Below are positions 32,072-40,282 of a stretch of DNA of 44,231 nt, in pieces. The notes beneath the pieces are model-generated. The model was not told the origin of the DNA, searched no databases, and saw only the letters and a program-made list of their open reading frames with translations. The translations under genes and the position numbers were made by a program. The stretch's first letter is position 1. Every line of letters begins with the position of its first letter. The stretch comes from Firmicutes bacterium HGW-Firmicutes-8 (GTDB taxonomy: Bacteria; Bacillota; Thermincolia; Thermincolales; UBA2595): the NCBI GenBank assembly GCA_002840165.1, contig PGZN01000015.1, positions 1 through 44,231 of the forward strand, in the 5' to 3' direction.

Positions 32072-32707
32072 CTACCGGGGTATATGATCAATGTAAACAA
32101 CCCATCGCAAATCACCTCCGCTTTTAGGATCAAATTTACTAAAGTCTACTTTACATCCTTTGTTGGAGTCAGTGGGGTCAGTTAAATCTTCAGCTATTAA
32201 AGTCCATCCGTTGTCTTCTGCTTTTTGTTTTGCATCAAGTCTTCCATCATTTGGTTTTTGCAGTAAATAATATACCCACATTTTTGAGTCTCTGGGACTT
32301 GTGAAACAAACTACACTGTCATTATCCTGAAGTGAAATAGTCCAATCAGCTGGTACGTCAAGAGTTGTCATTTTACCGTTAACATAAGCTATTTTAGACC
32401 CAATAATAACTGTTACCTCAGTTCCGCCCAGCTTAAGTTTAGCTTGTTGATTGTTGCCATTCCATGATATTTCCGCACCTAAAGACTCACCAAGGAATCT
32501 AAATGGCACCAGTGTTCTACCGTTTTTAACATAGGCAGGTTGTTCCATAGTTGCAGGTTCGAAATCTACTTCTGCTTCTTTTTCCCCTATCATTAATCTG
32601 ACAATATGAAAATAATCGTAAATTTCTTCATCTGCTAAAACCGGTCCTGCTATCAATAACACAAGAAAAACGCAAACCGTTATTACAATCATACATCTTT
32701 TTAACAT
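32072..32707 (-). CDS. Copper amine oxidase-like N-terminal stalk domain protein
   Basis: A 211-residue protein with a signal peptide (MLKRCMIVITVCVFLVLLIA, cleavage near VLA). A domain of the Cu_amine_oxidN1 type follows: VKNGRTLVPFRFLGESLGAE and ISWNGNNQQAKLKLGGTEVT, then an AYVNGK strand and a divergent C-terminal half. This stalk-like domain is common in surface proteins of Clostridia and has no catalytic Cu site here. The last part (SFTSPRDS..., KWVYYLL-type) shows no recognised motif. Ribosome site evidence for the ATG at 32707 is weak; a short 7-bp-like repeat (GTCAGGT) lies just upstream. Confidence 0.75.
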   Translation of the reverse strand: MLKRCMIVITVCVFLVLLIAGPVLADEEIYDYFHIVRLMIGEKEAEVDFEPATMEQPAYVKNGRTLVPFRFLGESLGAEISWNGNNQQAKLKLGGTEVTVIIGSKIAYVNGKMTTLDVPADWTISLQDNDSVVCFTSPRDSKMWVYYLLQKPNDGRLDAKQKAEDNGWTLIAEDLTDPTDSNKGCKVDFSKFDPKSGGDLRWVVYIDHIPR

Positions 32708-32892
32708 TTTGTCAGGTGTCAGGTGTCCATTGATTAAACACCCCAACACTTCTACAAAAATCAGCATTTTCCTGCTATTTCCAACCCTGCCCAACACCGC
32801 CATATCCCCCAAAATCGGCCGTTCCTGGCATGAAATACCGACTTCATGGGTCCAAATGCAGACTTCGCGGGTTATAATGCAGACTTCCGGAC

Positions 32893-32929
32893 AAAAAAAT
32901 TAAGGTCCTGCCGTCAAAAGCAGAACCTT
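32893..32929 (-). terminator. Terminator of the coiled-coil gene
   Basis: AAGGTTCTGC and GCAGGACCTT arms (one mismatch) followed by AATTTTTTT on the minus strand. Confidence 0.85.
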
Positions 32930-32975
32930 TTTTCTCAACTCTTCCTTTTGTATTTGTCAATTATCCATTGATCTC

Positions 32976-33251
32976 TCAACCGACACCTTCCAAAGCCCTA
33001 ATCCGCAGCTCGTGATCTTCATCAACTCTGGCAAAGTGATCGAGTTTCGCATGGATGGCGGCAAGTGATTCCTTAACCTCCGCCCTGTCATCATATAGTC
33101 CCTTTATTTCATCAATGACTTCATTCTCAAGTTTGATTTCAATTTTAGTCCTGAAGTCGGTCATTTCTGCCTTGAAATCAGTCATTTCTGCTTTGAAACT
33201 GGTAAACTCCATATACATTTTTTCCATTAACCCGTACACCTTGTCATCCAT
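32976..33251 (-). CDS. Coiled-coil protein with duplicated heptads
   Basis: A 91-residue, strongly charged, all-helical protein (MDDKVYGLMEKMYMEFTSFK, then IEIKLENEVIDEIKGL). The heptad FKAEMTD is present twice in tandem, with a third diverged copy before it (MEFTSFKAEM). This is an internal duplication of 21 bp. It probably forms a parallel coiled coil or bundle. I do not know the family; clostridial genomes often hold several such genes in repeats. The ATG at 33251 has GGGGAG 8 bases upstream. It ends in a strong terminator. Confidence 0.7.
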   Translation of the reverse strand: MDDKVYGLMEKMYMEFTSFKAEMTDFKAEMTDFRTKIEIKLENEVIDEIKGLYDDRAEVKESLAAIHAKLDHFARVDEDHELRIRALEGVG

Positions 33252-33357
33252 TTTCGTAACTCCCCTATCATTCATTTCATAATAATTTTATCATAAGTCC
33301 TAACCATATTATACCAAACACCTGTTCGGTTGTAAATACCGCCTACCCTTCCACGGC

Positions 33358-33396
33358 AAAAAAAATTAAGGCCTTGCCCTTGTAAGGCAAAACCTT
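33358..33396 (-). terminator. Terminator upstream of the coiled-coil gene
   Basis: AAGGTTTTGCC and GGCAAGGCCTT arms (one mismatch), followed by AATTTTTTTT on the minus strand. It is the likely end of the cobalamin operon and shares its arm style with the terminator at 32893. Confidence 0.8.
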
Positions 33397-33423
33397 TCTT
33401 CCCAACTTTTACTTTTATAATTG

Positions 33424-33542
33424 CGACTGTCAACTGTCAACTCGTAAACTGCCAACTGTCAACTGTCAACTCGTAAACTGCCAACTGTCAACTGTCACCT
33501 GTCACCTGCCAACTGTCAACTGTCAACTGCCAACTGTCAACT
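33424..33542. repeat. Large array of 7-bp tandem repeats (CAACTGT unit)
   Basis: About 17 units of CAACTGT/CACCTGT broken by two AACTCGTAA inserts, forming a higher-order repeat of about 35 bp in the first half. It runs from just outside the operon terminator into the stop codon of cobC, whose last codons (AGT TGA) fall in a repeat unit. Slippage here would alter the end of cobC. Confidence 0.92.
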
Positions 33543-34154
33543 CGTATGACAGGTATCATTCAGCAAACAAAGTATCGCCCTATTCTCGCTGTAAAATTCA
33601 ATCACATTCAAAGACACATTATCCTGTTTTATTTTCCAGTAATCGTTGATGTCCATCCCCAGCACAGTCGCCACAGCAATCCTGATGATACCTCCATGGG
33701 CTACCACCAGGACATTCCGGTCAGGGTTTTCGTCAATCACCCGGTTCAGGCCAACCCAGCAGCGGTCAGCCACTTCGCCCAGGGACTCCCCGTCAGGGAT
33801 CCTGGTATCTCTTGGATTGGTGCGCCACCCCTGCATCACCTCATGAAACTGCTTATCGATTTCGGGATATGTCAGGCCTTCCCACCGGCCAAAATTGGTC
33901 TCTTTAAGTTCAGGCACAGCCTTTACTTCCAGGCCGTGGCCGGCGGCAATTATCCTGGCTGTCTCTAAAGCTCTCGACAGGTCACTCGCATACACCGAGT
34001 CGAACTGTTCAGCAGACAGCCTGGAGGCTATTTTTTCGGCCTGGGCTCTCCCTTCCTCACTCAGGGGAATGTCCCGGTGGCCCTGGTACCTGAGACTCCT
34101 GTTCCATTCAGTTTCACCGTGCCTGACCAGAAAAAGCCGTGTCATCTTGTCCAT
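33537..34154 (-). CDS. cobC: Alpha-ribazole phosphatase CobC (histidine phosphatase)
   Basis: A 205-residue enzyme of the phosphoglycerate mutase superfamily. The catalytic LVRHGETEWN (His near 11), FGRWEGL (about 93) and VVAHGGIIRIAV (second His, near 151) are intact. In this operon it fits the removal of the phosphate from alpha-ribazole-5'-phosphate for the lower ligand; other histidine phosphatases share these motifs, so function rests on context. The ATG at 34154 has GGAGG 8 bases upstream, inside the end of cobD. The stop codon lies in a tandem repeat array. Confidence 0.8.
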   Translation of the reverse strand: MDKMTRLFLVRHGETEWNRSLRYQGHRDIPLSEEGRAQAEKIASRLSAEQFDSVYASDLSRALETARIIAAGHGLEVKAVPELKETNFGRWEGLTYPEIDKQFHEVMQGWRTNPRDTRIPDGESLGEVADRCWVGLNRVIDENPDRNVLVVAHGGIIRIAVATVLGMDINDYWKIKQDNVSLNVIEFYSENRAILCLLNDTCHTS

Positions 34155-34157
34155 CAA

Positions 34158-35249
34158 TTATTTCCTCCCCAGCATACTCAAGGCCTCAATCAACTTATCG
34201 TTTTCTTCCCTTTTTCTCACCGCTGCCCGGATATATTCCGGAGTTAATTTCTTATACGAACCGCAGTCCCGCACCAGGATGCCCTGTCTGCCGAGCATCC
34301 GGCAGACTTCGGCTGAGGAATGCCCGGTCCCCGCCACATTGATAAAAATATAATTCACACTGGGGCTGTATGGGCGCAACCCGCTGATGGCCTCAATTTT
34401 CTTGAACAGATAGCTTTTTTCTTCTGAAACATAGGCCACAGTCGAATCTATGTACTGCTCATCCAGTAGTGAAGCGACACCGGCCAGCTGGGCAAAACAG
34501 TTCACATTCCAGGGATCTCTGATCTCATTTATCTTTTGGACAACTGCCCTGTTCCCTAGCCCCAGACCGAGGCGCAGCCCCGGAAAAGCAAAAAACTTGG
34601 TCAGGGAATATAGCACAAAAAGATTGTCATACTTAGGCACGAGGTCAACGACGGAATATTTGGCCCGGTCTGGGACAAAATCCATAAAGGCCTCATCAAT
34701 AACCACATACTTCCCAAGCTGCCCAGCCTTTTGAATGATTTCCCTCAGATCTTTGCGCTGTGTCAGGCATCCCGTCGGATTGTTGGGATTGCAGATAAAC
34801 AACAGGTCCGTGTCTCCCCACTGGTTGAAGATGTCCTGCTTATTCAGCATGAACCCCTCCCACTCGTTGAGAAGGAGGTCTTTTATCTTACTGCCGTTAA
34901 TTTTTGCGGCAATCTCATATTCGTTAAATGTGGGCGCCGGTATCAGGACATTACGGGGTCCCAGCACCTTCATCAAAAGGTAGATCAGTTCAACAGCCCC
35001 GTTGCCTGCTACAATCAGCTCTTCCGGCAGGTTGAGCAGCCGGGCCGCCGTCTGCCGCAGCAGCTTGGCTTCCGGGTCCGGGTAGTGTGTTACAGCATCG
35101 AGGTTAGAAGTGATAGCCGCTATCGCCTTCGGTGATGGGCCCAGGGGGTTGATATTGGCGCTGAAATCGAGAATGCTTTTCTCCTCTAACCCGTATTTTT
35201 CCGCAGCCTCCCGTAGGTTCCCCCCGTGTATGTGCTTAATGACTGCCAA
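34158..35249 (-). CDS. cobD: Threonine-phosphate decarboxylase CobD
   Basis: A 363-residue PLP enzyme that makes (R)-1-amino-2-propanol phosphate. The N-terminal IKHIHGGNLREAAEKYG is the standard CobD start. DFSANINPLGPSP, CNPNNPTG (near 158), the YSLTKFFAFPGLRLG lysine block (near 220, PLP Lys) and the C-terminal RDCGSY are present. It begins inside the 3' end of pduX (64-bp overlap, different frame), a coupled arrangement. The substrate is made by pduX, and the product feeds cbiB. The TTG at 35249 is the best start; the ribosome site is weak, consistent with coupling. Confidence 0.93.
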   Translation of the reverse strand: MAVIKHIHGGNLREAAEKYGLEEKSILDFSANINPLGPSPKAIAAITSNLDAVTHYPDPEAKLLRQTAARLLNLPEELIVAGNGAVELIYLLMKVLGPRNVLIPAPTFNEYEIAAKINGSKIKDLLLNEWEGFMLNKQDIFNQWGDTDLLFICNPNNPTGCLTQRKDLREIIQKAGQLGKYVVIDEAFMDFVPDRAKYSVVDLVPKYDNLFVLYSLTKFFAFPGLRLGLGLGNRAVVQKINEIRDPWNVNCFAQLAGVASLLDEQYIDSTVAYVSEEKSYLFKKIEAISGLRPYSPSVNYIFINVAGTGHSSAEVCRMLGRQGILVRDCGSYKKLTPEYIRAAVRKREENDKLIEALSMLGRK

Positions 35250-36133
35250 ACCTTATCACCCGCGCTTTCCCGCAAAACCTGTACTCCCCCGTCAATTAGA
35301 CGGGTCCGAAAAATGTTATGGAAACCCTCGCCTGCCAGGATAGATGCCACATCACAGGCCGGTTTCCTGTTCGCTTCGAAAAGGAGTCCTACGACTGTGC
35401 CGCTGTGGGCGGCACTAATTCCTACGCCCCCAGCTTCTCTGCATATTTCCAGAAGCCTGTCCAGCCCCGGTTTGCAGAGGATATGCTGATTGGCGAAGGC
35501 GCTCTCTGTTGCGGCTTCACCTGCAAGCCGGCAGTCTGCCTGTGATATTGCCCTCTCCAACTTTTTCAGGGCTTGGTCTACCTTATCCTCTTTCTCCCGG
35601 TTCTTTAATTCTAAATCAAAATTGGCATTAAAACCGATGGTATCTACAGTACCCCCCAGGTCAACAATAAAGGCCTCCAATTCCGGGGCCGGGCCTAAAA
35701 CCCGGGCCAGCTTTCCTTGTACATGGTCAAACATCGTAATCCCGGGGAACATAATTCCGTCTGTTGGTTCGATAGACAAAGCAATTTCCGCTATCTCCGA
35801 CGGGGTCAGGAATGTCCCCAACGCCGCCGCCACTGCCGCGCAGGCTGCCGAGATATCAGCAGTACTGCTGGCCATTCCCTTACCGCGCGGGAGGGATGAA
35901 GAAACATGCACCTCAGCTCCCATGTCACCGGCATCGAAAAACCGCAAAACCTTTTCCACGGCCAGCCTGACTTTGGGCAGATCATCCGCAGCCCGGATTA
36001 CCCCCGACTTATCCAGTTTTACAGTAACCACCGAGTACATATCGACCGGACAGGTGACCAGGAAGTTCACACCTTCCGTAATCCCCTGCACCAATTCCCC
36101 ACAAGTCCCCGGCGCCCTAGCCGTCCCAATCAT
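35186..36133 (-). CDS. pduX: L-threonine kinase PduX-like (GHMP family)
   Basis: A 315-residue GHMP kinase that phosphorylates L-threonine for the aminopropanol arm. The start ARAPGTCGELVQG fits PduX; the ATP loop LPRGKGMASSTADISA is near 85-100. GGVGISAAHSGTVVG near 240 is the third GHMP motif. Neighbour cobD uses the product, which supports the assignment. The ATG at 36133 has GGAGCT 7 bases upstream. It is followed upstream by repeat element C. Confidence 0.9.
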   Translation of the reverse strand: MIGTARAPGTCGELVQGITEGVNFLVTCPVDMYSVVTVKLDKSGVIRAADDLPKVRLAVEKVLRFFDAGDMGAEVHVSSSLPRGKGMASSTADISAACAAVAAALGTFLTPSEIAEIALSIEPTDGIMFPGITMFDHVQGKLARVLGPAPELEAFIVDLGGTVDTIGFNANFDLELKNREKEDKVDQALKKLERAISQADCRLAGEAATESAFANQHILCKPGLDRLLEICREAGGVGISAAHSGTVVGLLFEANRKPACDVASILAGEGFHNIFRTRLIDGGVQVLRESAGDKVWQSLSTYTGGTYGRLRKNTG

Positions 36134-36179
36134 TGCTATTAGCTCCTTTAGTAGTAGAAAAGAGAATTCCTTTTTAATC

Positions 36180-36956
36180 AGCCGCGGATGACGCTGATTA
36201 ACGCGGATAAACCATCAGATTCAATTTCTAACGCGGATAATTAACTAATTAATAATTACAAATCCGCACACACCCGCGTTTTGCTATCTCTAAGAAAAAT
36301 CGGCAGAAAACAGATTCTATTTACCGGTTTTATGCTGTAAAACTATTCTTTCAAACTCAACCTTTGGATTACCAAAATTTATTATTAAACCCACCTCTAG
36401 ACCAGTAGCTTTCAAATAATTAATTGTTTGAGCTTTATGTATCAGGGCAATTGATTCTACGCATTTAATTTCAACAATCACTTTTCCTTCTACTGTAAGG
36501 TCTGTTTGATATAACCCAATTTCTTTTCCTTTGTAATAAATAATAACTTGTTGTTGTGTTTCTACTTTTAAATTCCGTAATTCCAACTCCACTTTTAAGG
36601 CATTTTCGTATACCTTTTCCAAAAATCCAGCTCCCAATATATTTCCAACTTCATAAGAGGAAGCAATTATTTGAGACGTTATCTCTTTATGGATCAAATC
36701 AACCATTTTCATTTCCTCAATTTATTCAAGCTTATCTTATCCGCGTCTATTGAAATCTGCATTCATCTGCGTAATCCGCGGCTATTTATTGTTGGTAAAC
36801 CCGCTTATCTGTAAGCTGCACTTTTGTTGGGTAGAAAAGTTAACTTGTATGGCCTGTACTTGTTTTTGTTTTATATAAAATATTATATTGTCCTAAATTC
36901 ACGGCCTGTTTTATCCGCGTCGTTCTAATCCGCGTTCATCCGCGTAATCCGCGGCT
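36180..36956. mobile_element. Element C: inverted-repeat element carrying a GxxExxY gene
   Basis: Its left end, AGCCGCGGATGACGCTGATT with AACGCGGATAA, is nearly the inverse of its right end (ATCCGCGTTCATCCGCGTAA with TCCGCGGCT). Internally it has a second copy of the right-type end at 36738-36783 (ATCCGCGTC, then CATCTGCGTAATCCGCGGCTA). The GxxExxY gene sits between the left end and this inner copy. The outer part, 36786-36956, matches the right half of elements A and B (TTGTTGGGTAGAAAAG-like, ..CCTGT..CTTG.TTTTT, then TTTTATCCGCGTCGTTCTAA). It lies between cobS and pduX and is in the same orientation as A and B. Confidence 0.75.
36317..36712 (-). CDS. GxxExxY protein (PDDEXK-like nuclease fold)
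   Basis: A 131-residue protein. GAGFLEKVYENAL near 28 contains the signature G-x-x-E-x-x-Y. YQTDLTVEGKVIVEIKCVES near 70-87 is a D...(E/x)xK motif typical of PD-(D/E)xK nucleases, and the helix HKAQTINYLKATGLEVGL follows. NFGNPKVEFERIVL closes the domain. It is the only non-cobalamin gene in the operon and is held within repeat element C. It may be the gene that moved or maintained such elements, but no function is proven. The ATG at 36712 has GAGG only 2 bases upstream; ATG 36706 is more likely by ribosome-site spacing. Confidence 0.85.
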   Translation of the reverse strand: MKMVDLIHKEITSQIIASSYEVGNILGAGFLEKVYENALKVELELRNLKVETQQQVIIYYKGKEIGLYQTDLTVEGKVIVEIKCVESIALIHKAQTINYLKATGLEVGLIINFGNPKVEFERIVLQHKTGK

Positions 36957-37013
36957 ATTTTTATCTTTTTAGTTGTTCTACTAAGACCTGATACCTAAGA
37001 CCTAACTTCCAGC

Positions 37014-37757
37014 TTAGATATTGCTAGGGATAATGTATAAGCAAAGCAAAGTCGCGACTTCCAAAAGCTCTGCTGTGGCCCCATATATGTCACCGGTGAC
37101 GCCGCCCAGGGTGCGGGTAACTCCCCAGCCCCACAGGTGGACTAAAAATGCCAGTCCTAACAGGCCGATAAAACCCGGCCATGACCAGAAGACAGCAGCT
37201 GTAAGGCCTAGGAAAACAGTGGCCAGCCCAAACTCAACATTCCCGGTATGCCTGGCAAAAGCCTTGCCCAGGCCTTCTTCCCACAGGTAGGGGAAAAACC
37301 TGATTACATAAACCATCCCCCATCTTGCTGTGGTCGGAAATATAAACAGCCATCCAATCCGGGAAGTGCCGCACAGTCCCGTAATCAGGGCATATTTAAG
37401 GATGTACACCGTTACTAAAGTTACAACCCCAAAGGCCCCGACATGTACATCTTTCAGGATCTCCAGTTTCTTCTTCCGGTCCCGCCCGGAAAAAAGCGCG
37501 TCCATGCTGTCCATCAGCCCGTCGGCATGCATCCCGCCGGTGAGAATCACCATTGCGGCGAAAATAAAGGCGCCCCTGACCAGATCAGGGAACCTCCCGG
37601 CAGTTAAAAAGTGAATAATGTACAATACAGCGCCGAGAATAATCCCGATTATCGGGAAAAATACCGTCCCCCGGCCAAACCTGCGTTCCTCAAAAACCGG
37701 GCTCCCTATCTGAATCCTCGTCAGCATCTGTAAAGCAAAAACAAAACTCGCAAACAT
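37014..37757 (-). CDS. cobS: Adenosylcobinamide-GDP ribazoletransferase CobS
   Basis: A 247-residue membrane enzyme joining adenosylcobinamide-GDP and alpha-ribazole (phosphate) to make cobalamin (phosphate). The conserved TGGMHADGLMDSMDALFSG near 73-91, with LKDVHVGAFGV near 103, is the active-site region. Six to seven hydrophobic segments are present. LLTRIQI-like text (LQMLTRIQIGSP) opens the chain. The ATG has AAGGAGA upstream. Element A lies upstream of it and element C downstream. Confidence 0.94.
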   Translation of the reverse strand: MFASFVFALQMLTRIQIGSPVFEERRFGRGTVFFPIIGIILGAVLYIIHFLTAGRFPDLVRGAFIFAAMVILTGGMHADGLMDSMDALFSGRDRKKKLEILKDVHVGAFGVVTLVTVYILKYALITGLCGTSRIGWLFIFPTTARWGMVYVIRFFPYLWEEGLGKAFARHTGNVEFGLATVFLGLTAAVFWSWPGFIGLLGLAFLVHLWGWGVTRTLGGVTGDIYGATAELLEVATLLCLYIIPSNI

Positions 37758-37828
37758 AACTAATCTCCTTGTTCGGCTGCACTCTGAATTTCCGAATCCG
37801 TGTTATCTGGGTAGTTTATCTTTCAAAT

Positions 37829-38147
37829 AGCCGCGGATGACGCTGATTAACGCGGATAATTACTAGTGGACCTATTTGGAACGCGGATACTTAAGTAATT
37901 GCCTTTAAAACTTTTAAATACACAAAAACACATTTACCTTACAGGTATCCAAATCCCAGGTTTTCTCACTTACATAGATGTTCTCTTCAGCAACTTAATT
38001 AATAAGTGTTTTCTGCAAGTTGCACTTCTGTTAGGTTGAAAGTTAAACTTGTATGACCTGTGACTGTTTTTTATTTATATATCTTATTAAATTTTTCTGT
38101 TTTATCCGCGTCGTTCTAATCCGCGTTCATCCGCGTTATCCGCGGCC
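37829..38147. mobile_element. Element A: 315-bp inverted-repeat element without a gene
   Basis: From CCGCGGATGACGCTGATTAA at 37831 to TCATCCGCGTTATCCGCGG ending 38145. The length equals that of element B base for base (315 bp), with an estimated 90-95% identity by eye. The ends are imperfect inverse complements of about 28 bp. The inside has an AT-rich core with no ORF. It fills the gap between cobS and cobO. Confidence 0.85.
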
Positions 38148-38187
38148 TTTTTTAAGTTTTAAACTGTCTACTAACACCTAACACCTG

Positions 38188-38781
38188 TTAGTATTCTATT
38201 CCTCTCCGGCTCGACACTCCTTGCTTATAGGGGTGCTTGATTTCCTTCATCTCAGTAACCAAATCCGCAGCCGCAAAAATTTCCTGCGGGACGCCCCGGC
38301 CTGTCAGGACAAGTTCCATCTCCCGGGGTTTCTTCTCAATCAGTTCCATGACCTGATCAGTCGTTACCAGGCCGTATCTTAAGGCATTCCCTATTTCGTC
38401 AAGGATTAAAATATCACAACCCTTGTTATTAACATATTCCCAGGCCTGTTGCAGGCCTTTCCAAGCTAATTCCACATCTTCTTTGGCGGTCCCTCTGTCT
38501 TTGACAAAACAGTCCCCACAGCCCTCACACTTCTTATGACCATCCCGGATTAATGAGCTTATCCGGCATTCGCGGCCAAACTGGGCCAGCGTAAAGTTGG
38601 GGGCCAGATTTTTGACTGCAATCAGCTCACCGGCATATCCCCGGCCCTTCATGAACTGAATCATATGGACCCTGAATCCGTGCCCGGCGGCCCGCAGGCC
38701 CAAGCCCAGGGCAGCAGTGGTTTTGCCTTTCCCCTCCCCTGTATATACCTGGATGAGGCCGAGTTCCCTGATAACATTCAT
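38188..38781 (-). CDS. cobO: Corrinoid adenosyltransferase (CobO/BtuR type)
   Basis: A 197-residue ATP:cob(I)alamin / cob(I)yrinate adenosyltransferase. QVYTGEGKGKTTAALGLGLR (P-loop, near 13) and IQFMKGRGYAGE are BtuR/CobO marks; DILILDEIGNAL is the Walker B. A Cys cluster, CEGCGDCF, sits in the insertion near 92-99 and is not seen in all members; it may bind metal or be structural. The ATG at 38781 was chosen over a GTG three codons earlier. It lies between element A and cbiA in the cobalamin operon. Confidence 0.92.
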   Translation of the reverse strand: MNVIRELGLIQVYTGEGKGKTTAALGLGLRAAGHGFRVHMIQFMKGRGYAGELIAVKNLAPNFTLAQFGRECRISSLIRDGHKKCEGCGDCFVKDRGTAKEDVELAWKGLQQAWEYVNNKGCDILILDEIGNALRYGLVTTDQVMELIEKKPREMELVLTGRGVPQEIFAAADLVTEMKEIKHPYKQGVSSRRGIEY

Positions 38782-38801
38782 TTCAATCACTTCCCTGTTT
38801 A

Positions 38802-40241
38802 CTAGACACTTGTCTTACGTGTCCTGTTAAGCCCCTGGCGGCGATTTTCCTTATCATTCTGCTTGCTGTAATCCAGGCAGAAGCCGATAAACCGTCCGGC
38901 CATCTCCGGGTCAGAAGCAAAGTGCTGGTGGACATAAGAGGCCAGGATATTTCCCTTCGCGTAACCGTCTAAAACAGTATCCCGGTAGCGGTTTCTGACA
39001 AGACGAAAGGCATACTTAAACTCGGGTTCCTCCGGCTTAATCCGGGAATAATGAAACTCGTGCCCCCTGCTCTTGAACCCGGCCGGCGCGATAATATTAT
39101 CGGCCAGGGCCTCGGCTTCCACATAGCCCATTCCGACGAGGGTTTTTTCCATTATACAGTCGCCTGGCACCAATCCTACCATCGGAATCCTGACCCCGTC
39201 AAAATCCACAATCGCCTTAGACAGGTACATGAGCCCCCCGCACTCGGCAAATATGGGCATCCCGGCCTTGCCCGCTGCCCTGATTTCATTCATTAGCCCA
39301 GGATTGTCGGCCAGCTCCCTGATAAATATCTCCGGAAACCCCCCGCCGATATATATTCCATCAAGTCCCTCAGGTAAACCGGTATCGTGCAGAGGGCTGA
39401 ACGGGACAAGGTCTGCGCCCTGCCTCCTCAGCATTTCCAGGCCGTCCTCGTAATAGAACGAAAAGGCTTCATCTGAGGCTAACCCGATTCTGGCCCGTTT
39501 CCTGATATTCTTCAGAACCGGGCATTTTTTGTCCCGGGCAGGCATCCGCTCGGCCGAGACCGCAATTTTAAGCAGCATATCGATGTCCAAACCGGATTTT
39601 ATCTCATCCGCCAGAGCGCTGACCTGATCAGGCAGTGAACCTCCCTCGACAGTCGGCACAAGGCCTAGGTGCCTGGAAGGCAGTTCCAGTTTGGCGTTTT
39701 TCTTAATATATCCTAAAACCGGAGTATCACAGTAAGTTTCGATCGCTTCCCTTACGATCTTCAGGTGGCGTTCACTACCTATCCTGTTTAAGATAACCCC
39801 GGCAATGTTAATATCAGGGTCGAAGTTTTTAAACCCCAGGACAATAGCGGCAGCACTCCTGGCCATTGATTTTACGTCAACGATGAGGACTACCGGGCAG
39901 TTTAGGAGCTTGGCGATATGGGCCGAACTCCCATGATCCTCTGTCCCTGACGAACCGTCGAAAATTCCCATTACTCCTTCAATCACAGCCACATCCGTTT
40001 TGGCCGCCGACCCGGTAAAAAGCCGGTACACCGTCTCTTCATCCAGTATCCAGGAGTCCAGGTTGCGGCACTTGTTCCCGGTGGCCATCGTATGGTATGT
40101 AGGGTCAATATAATCAGGCCCGACCTTATACGGCTGGACATTGTACCCAGCCCCGGTGAGGGCGGCCATGACAGCTGTCGTAATAGTGGTTTTGCCAACC
40201 CCGCTGTGGGTGCCGGCAATCATAAACCTGGGAATTTTCAT
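38802..40241 (-). CDS. cbiA: Cobyrinate a,c-diamide synthase CbiA
   Basis: A 479-residue ATP- and glutamine-dependent amidotransferase. The N-terminal ATPase part begins FMIAGTHSGVGKTTITTAVM (P-loop near 14). The C-terminal glutaminase domain has IYIGGGFPEIF and FAECGGLMYLSKAI (catalytic Cys near 335). YKVGPDYIDPTYH near 38-50 is conserved in CbiA. CbiA amidates the a and c carboxylates of cob(II)yrinate. It ends 12 bp before cobO. Element B lies upstream. Confidence 0.95.
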   Translation of the reverse strand: MKIPRFMIAGTHSGVGKTTITTAVMAALTGAGYNVQPYKVGPDYIDPTYHTMATGNKCRNLDSWILDEETVYRLFTGSAAKTDVAVIEGVMGIFDGSSGTEDHGSSAHIAKLLNCPVVLIVDVKSMARSAAAIVLGFKNFDPDINIAGVILNRIGSERHLKIVREAIETYCDTPVLGYIKKNAKLELPSRHLGLVPTVEGGSLPDQVSALADEIKSGLDIDMLLKIAVSAERMPARDKKCPVLKNIRKRARIGLASDEAFSFYYEDGLEMLRRQGADLVPFSPLHDTGLPEGLDGIYIGGGFPEIFIRELADNPGLMNEIRAAGKAGMPIFAECGGLMYLSKAIVDFDGVRIPMVGLVPGDCIMEKTLVGMGYVEAEALADNIIAPAGFKSRGHEFHYSRIKPEEPEFKYAFRLVRNRYRDTVLDGYAKGNILASYVHQHFASDPEMAGRFIGFCLDYSKQNDKENRRQGLNRTRKTSV

Positions 40242-40282
40242 ACTGTGCCCATCCTTAATTTCTATTTAAGATAAGATTTAAT

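Noticed and set aside
33424-33542. Possible CRISPR-like array
   Set aside because: The units are 7 bp and contiguous, with no 25-40 bp repeats or unique spacers and no cas genes.
36180-36956. An rRNA intervening sequence or rRNA piece
   Set aside because: The repeat ends are not rRNA-like and no rRNA sequence was recognised; GxxExxY proteins are not tied to rRNA here.
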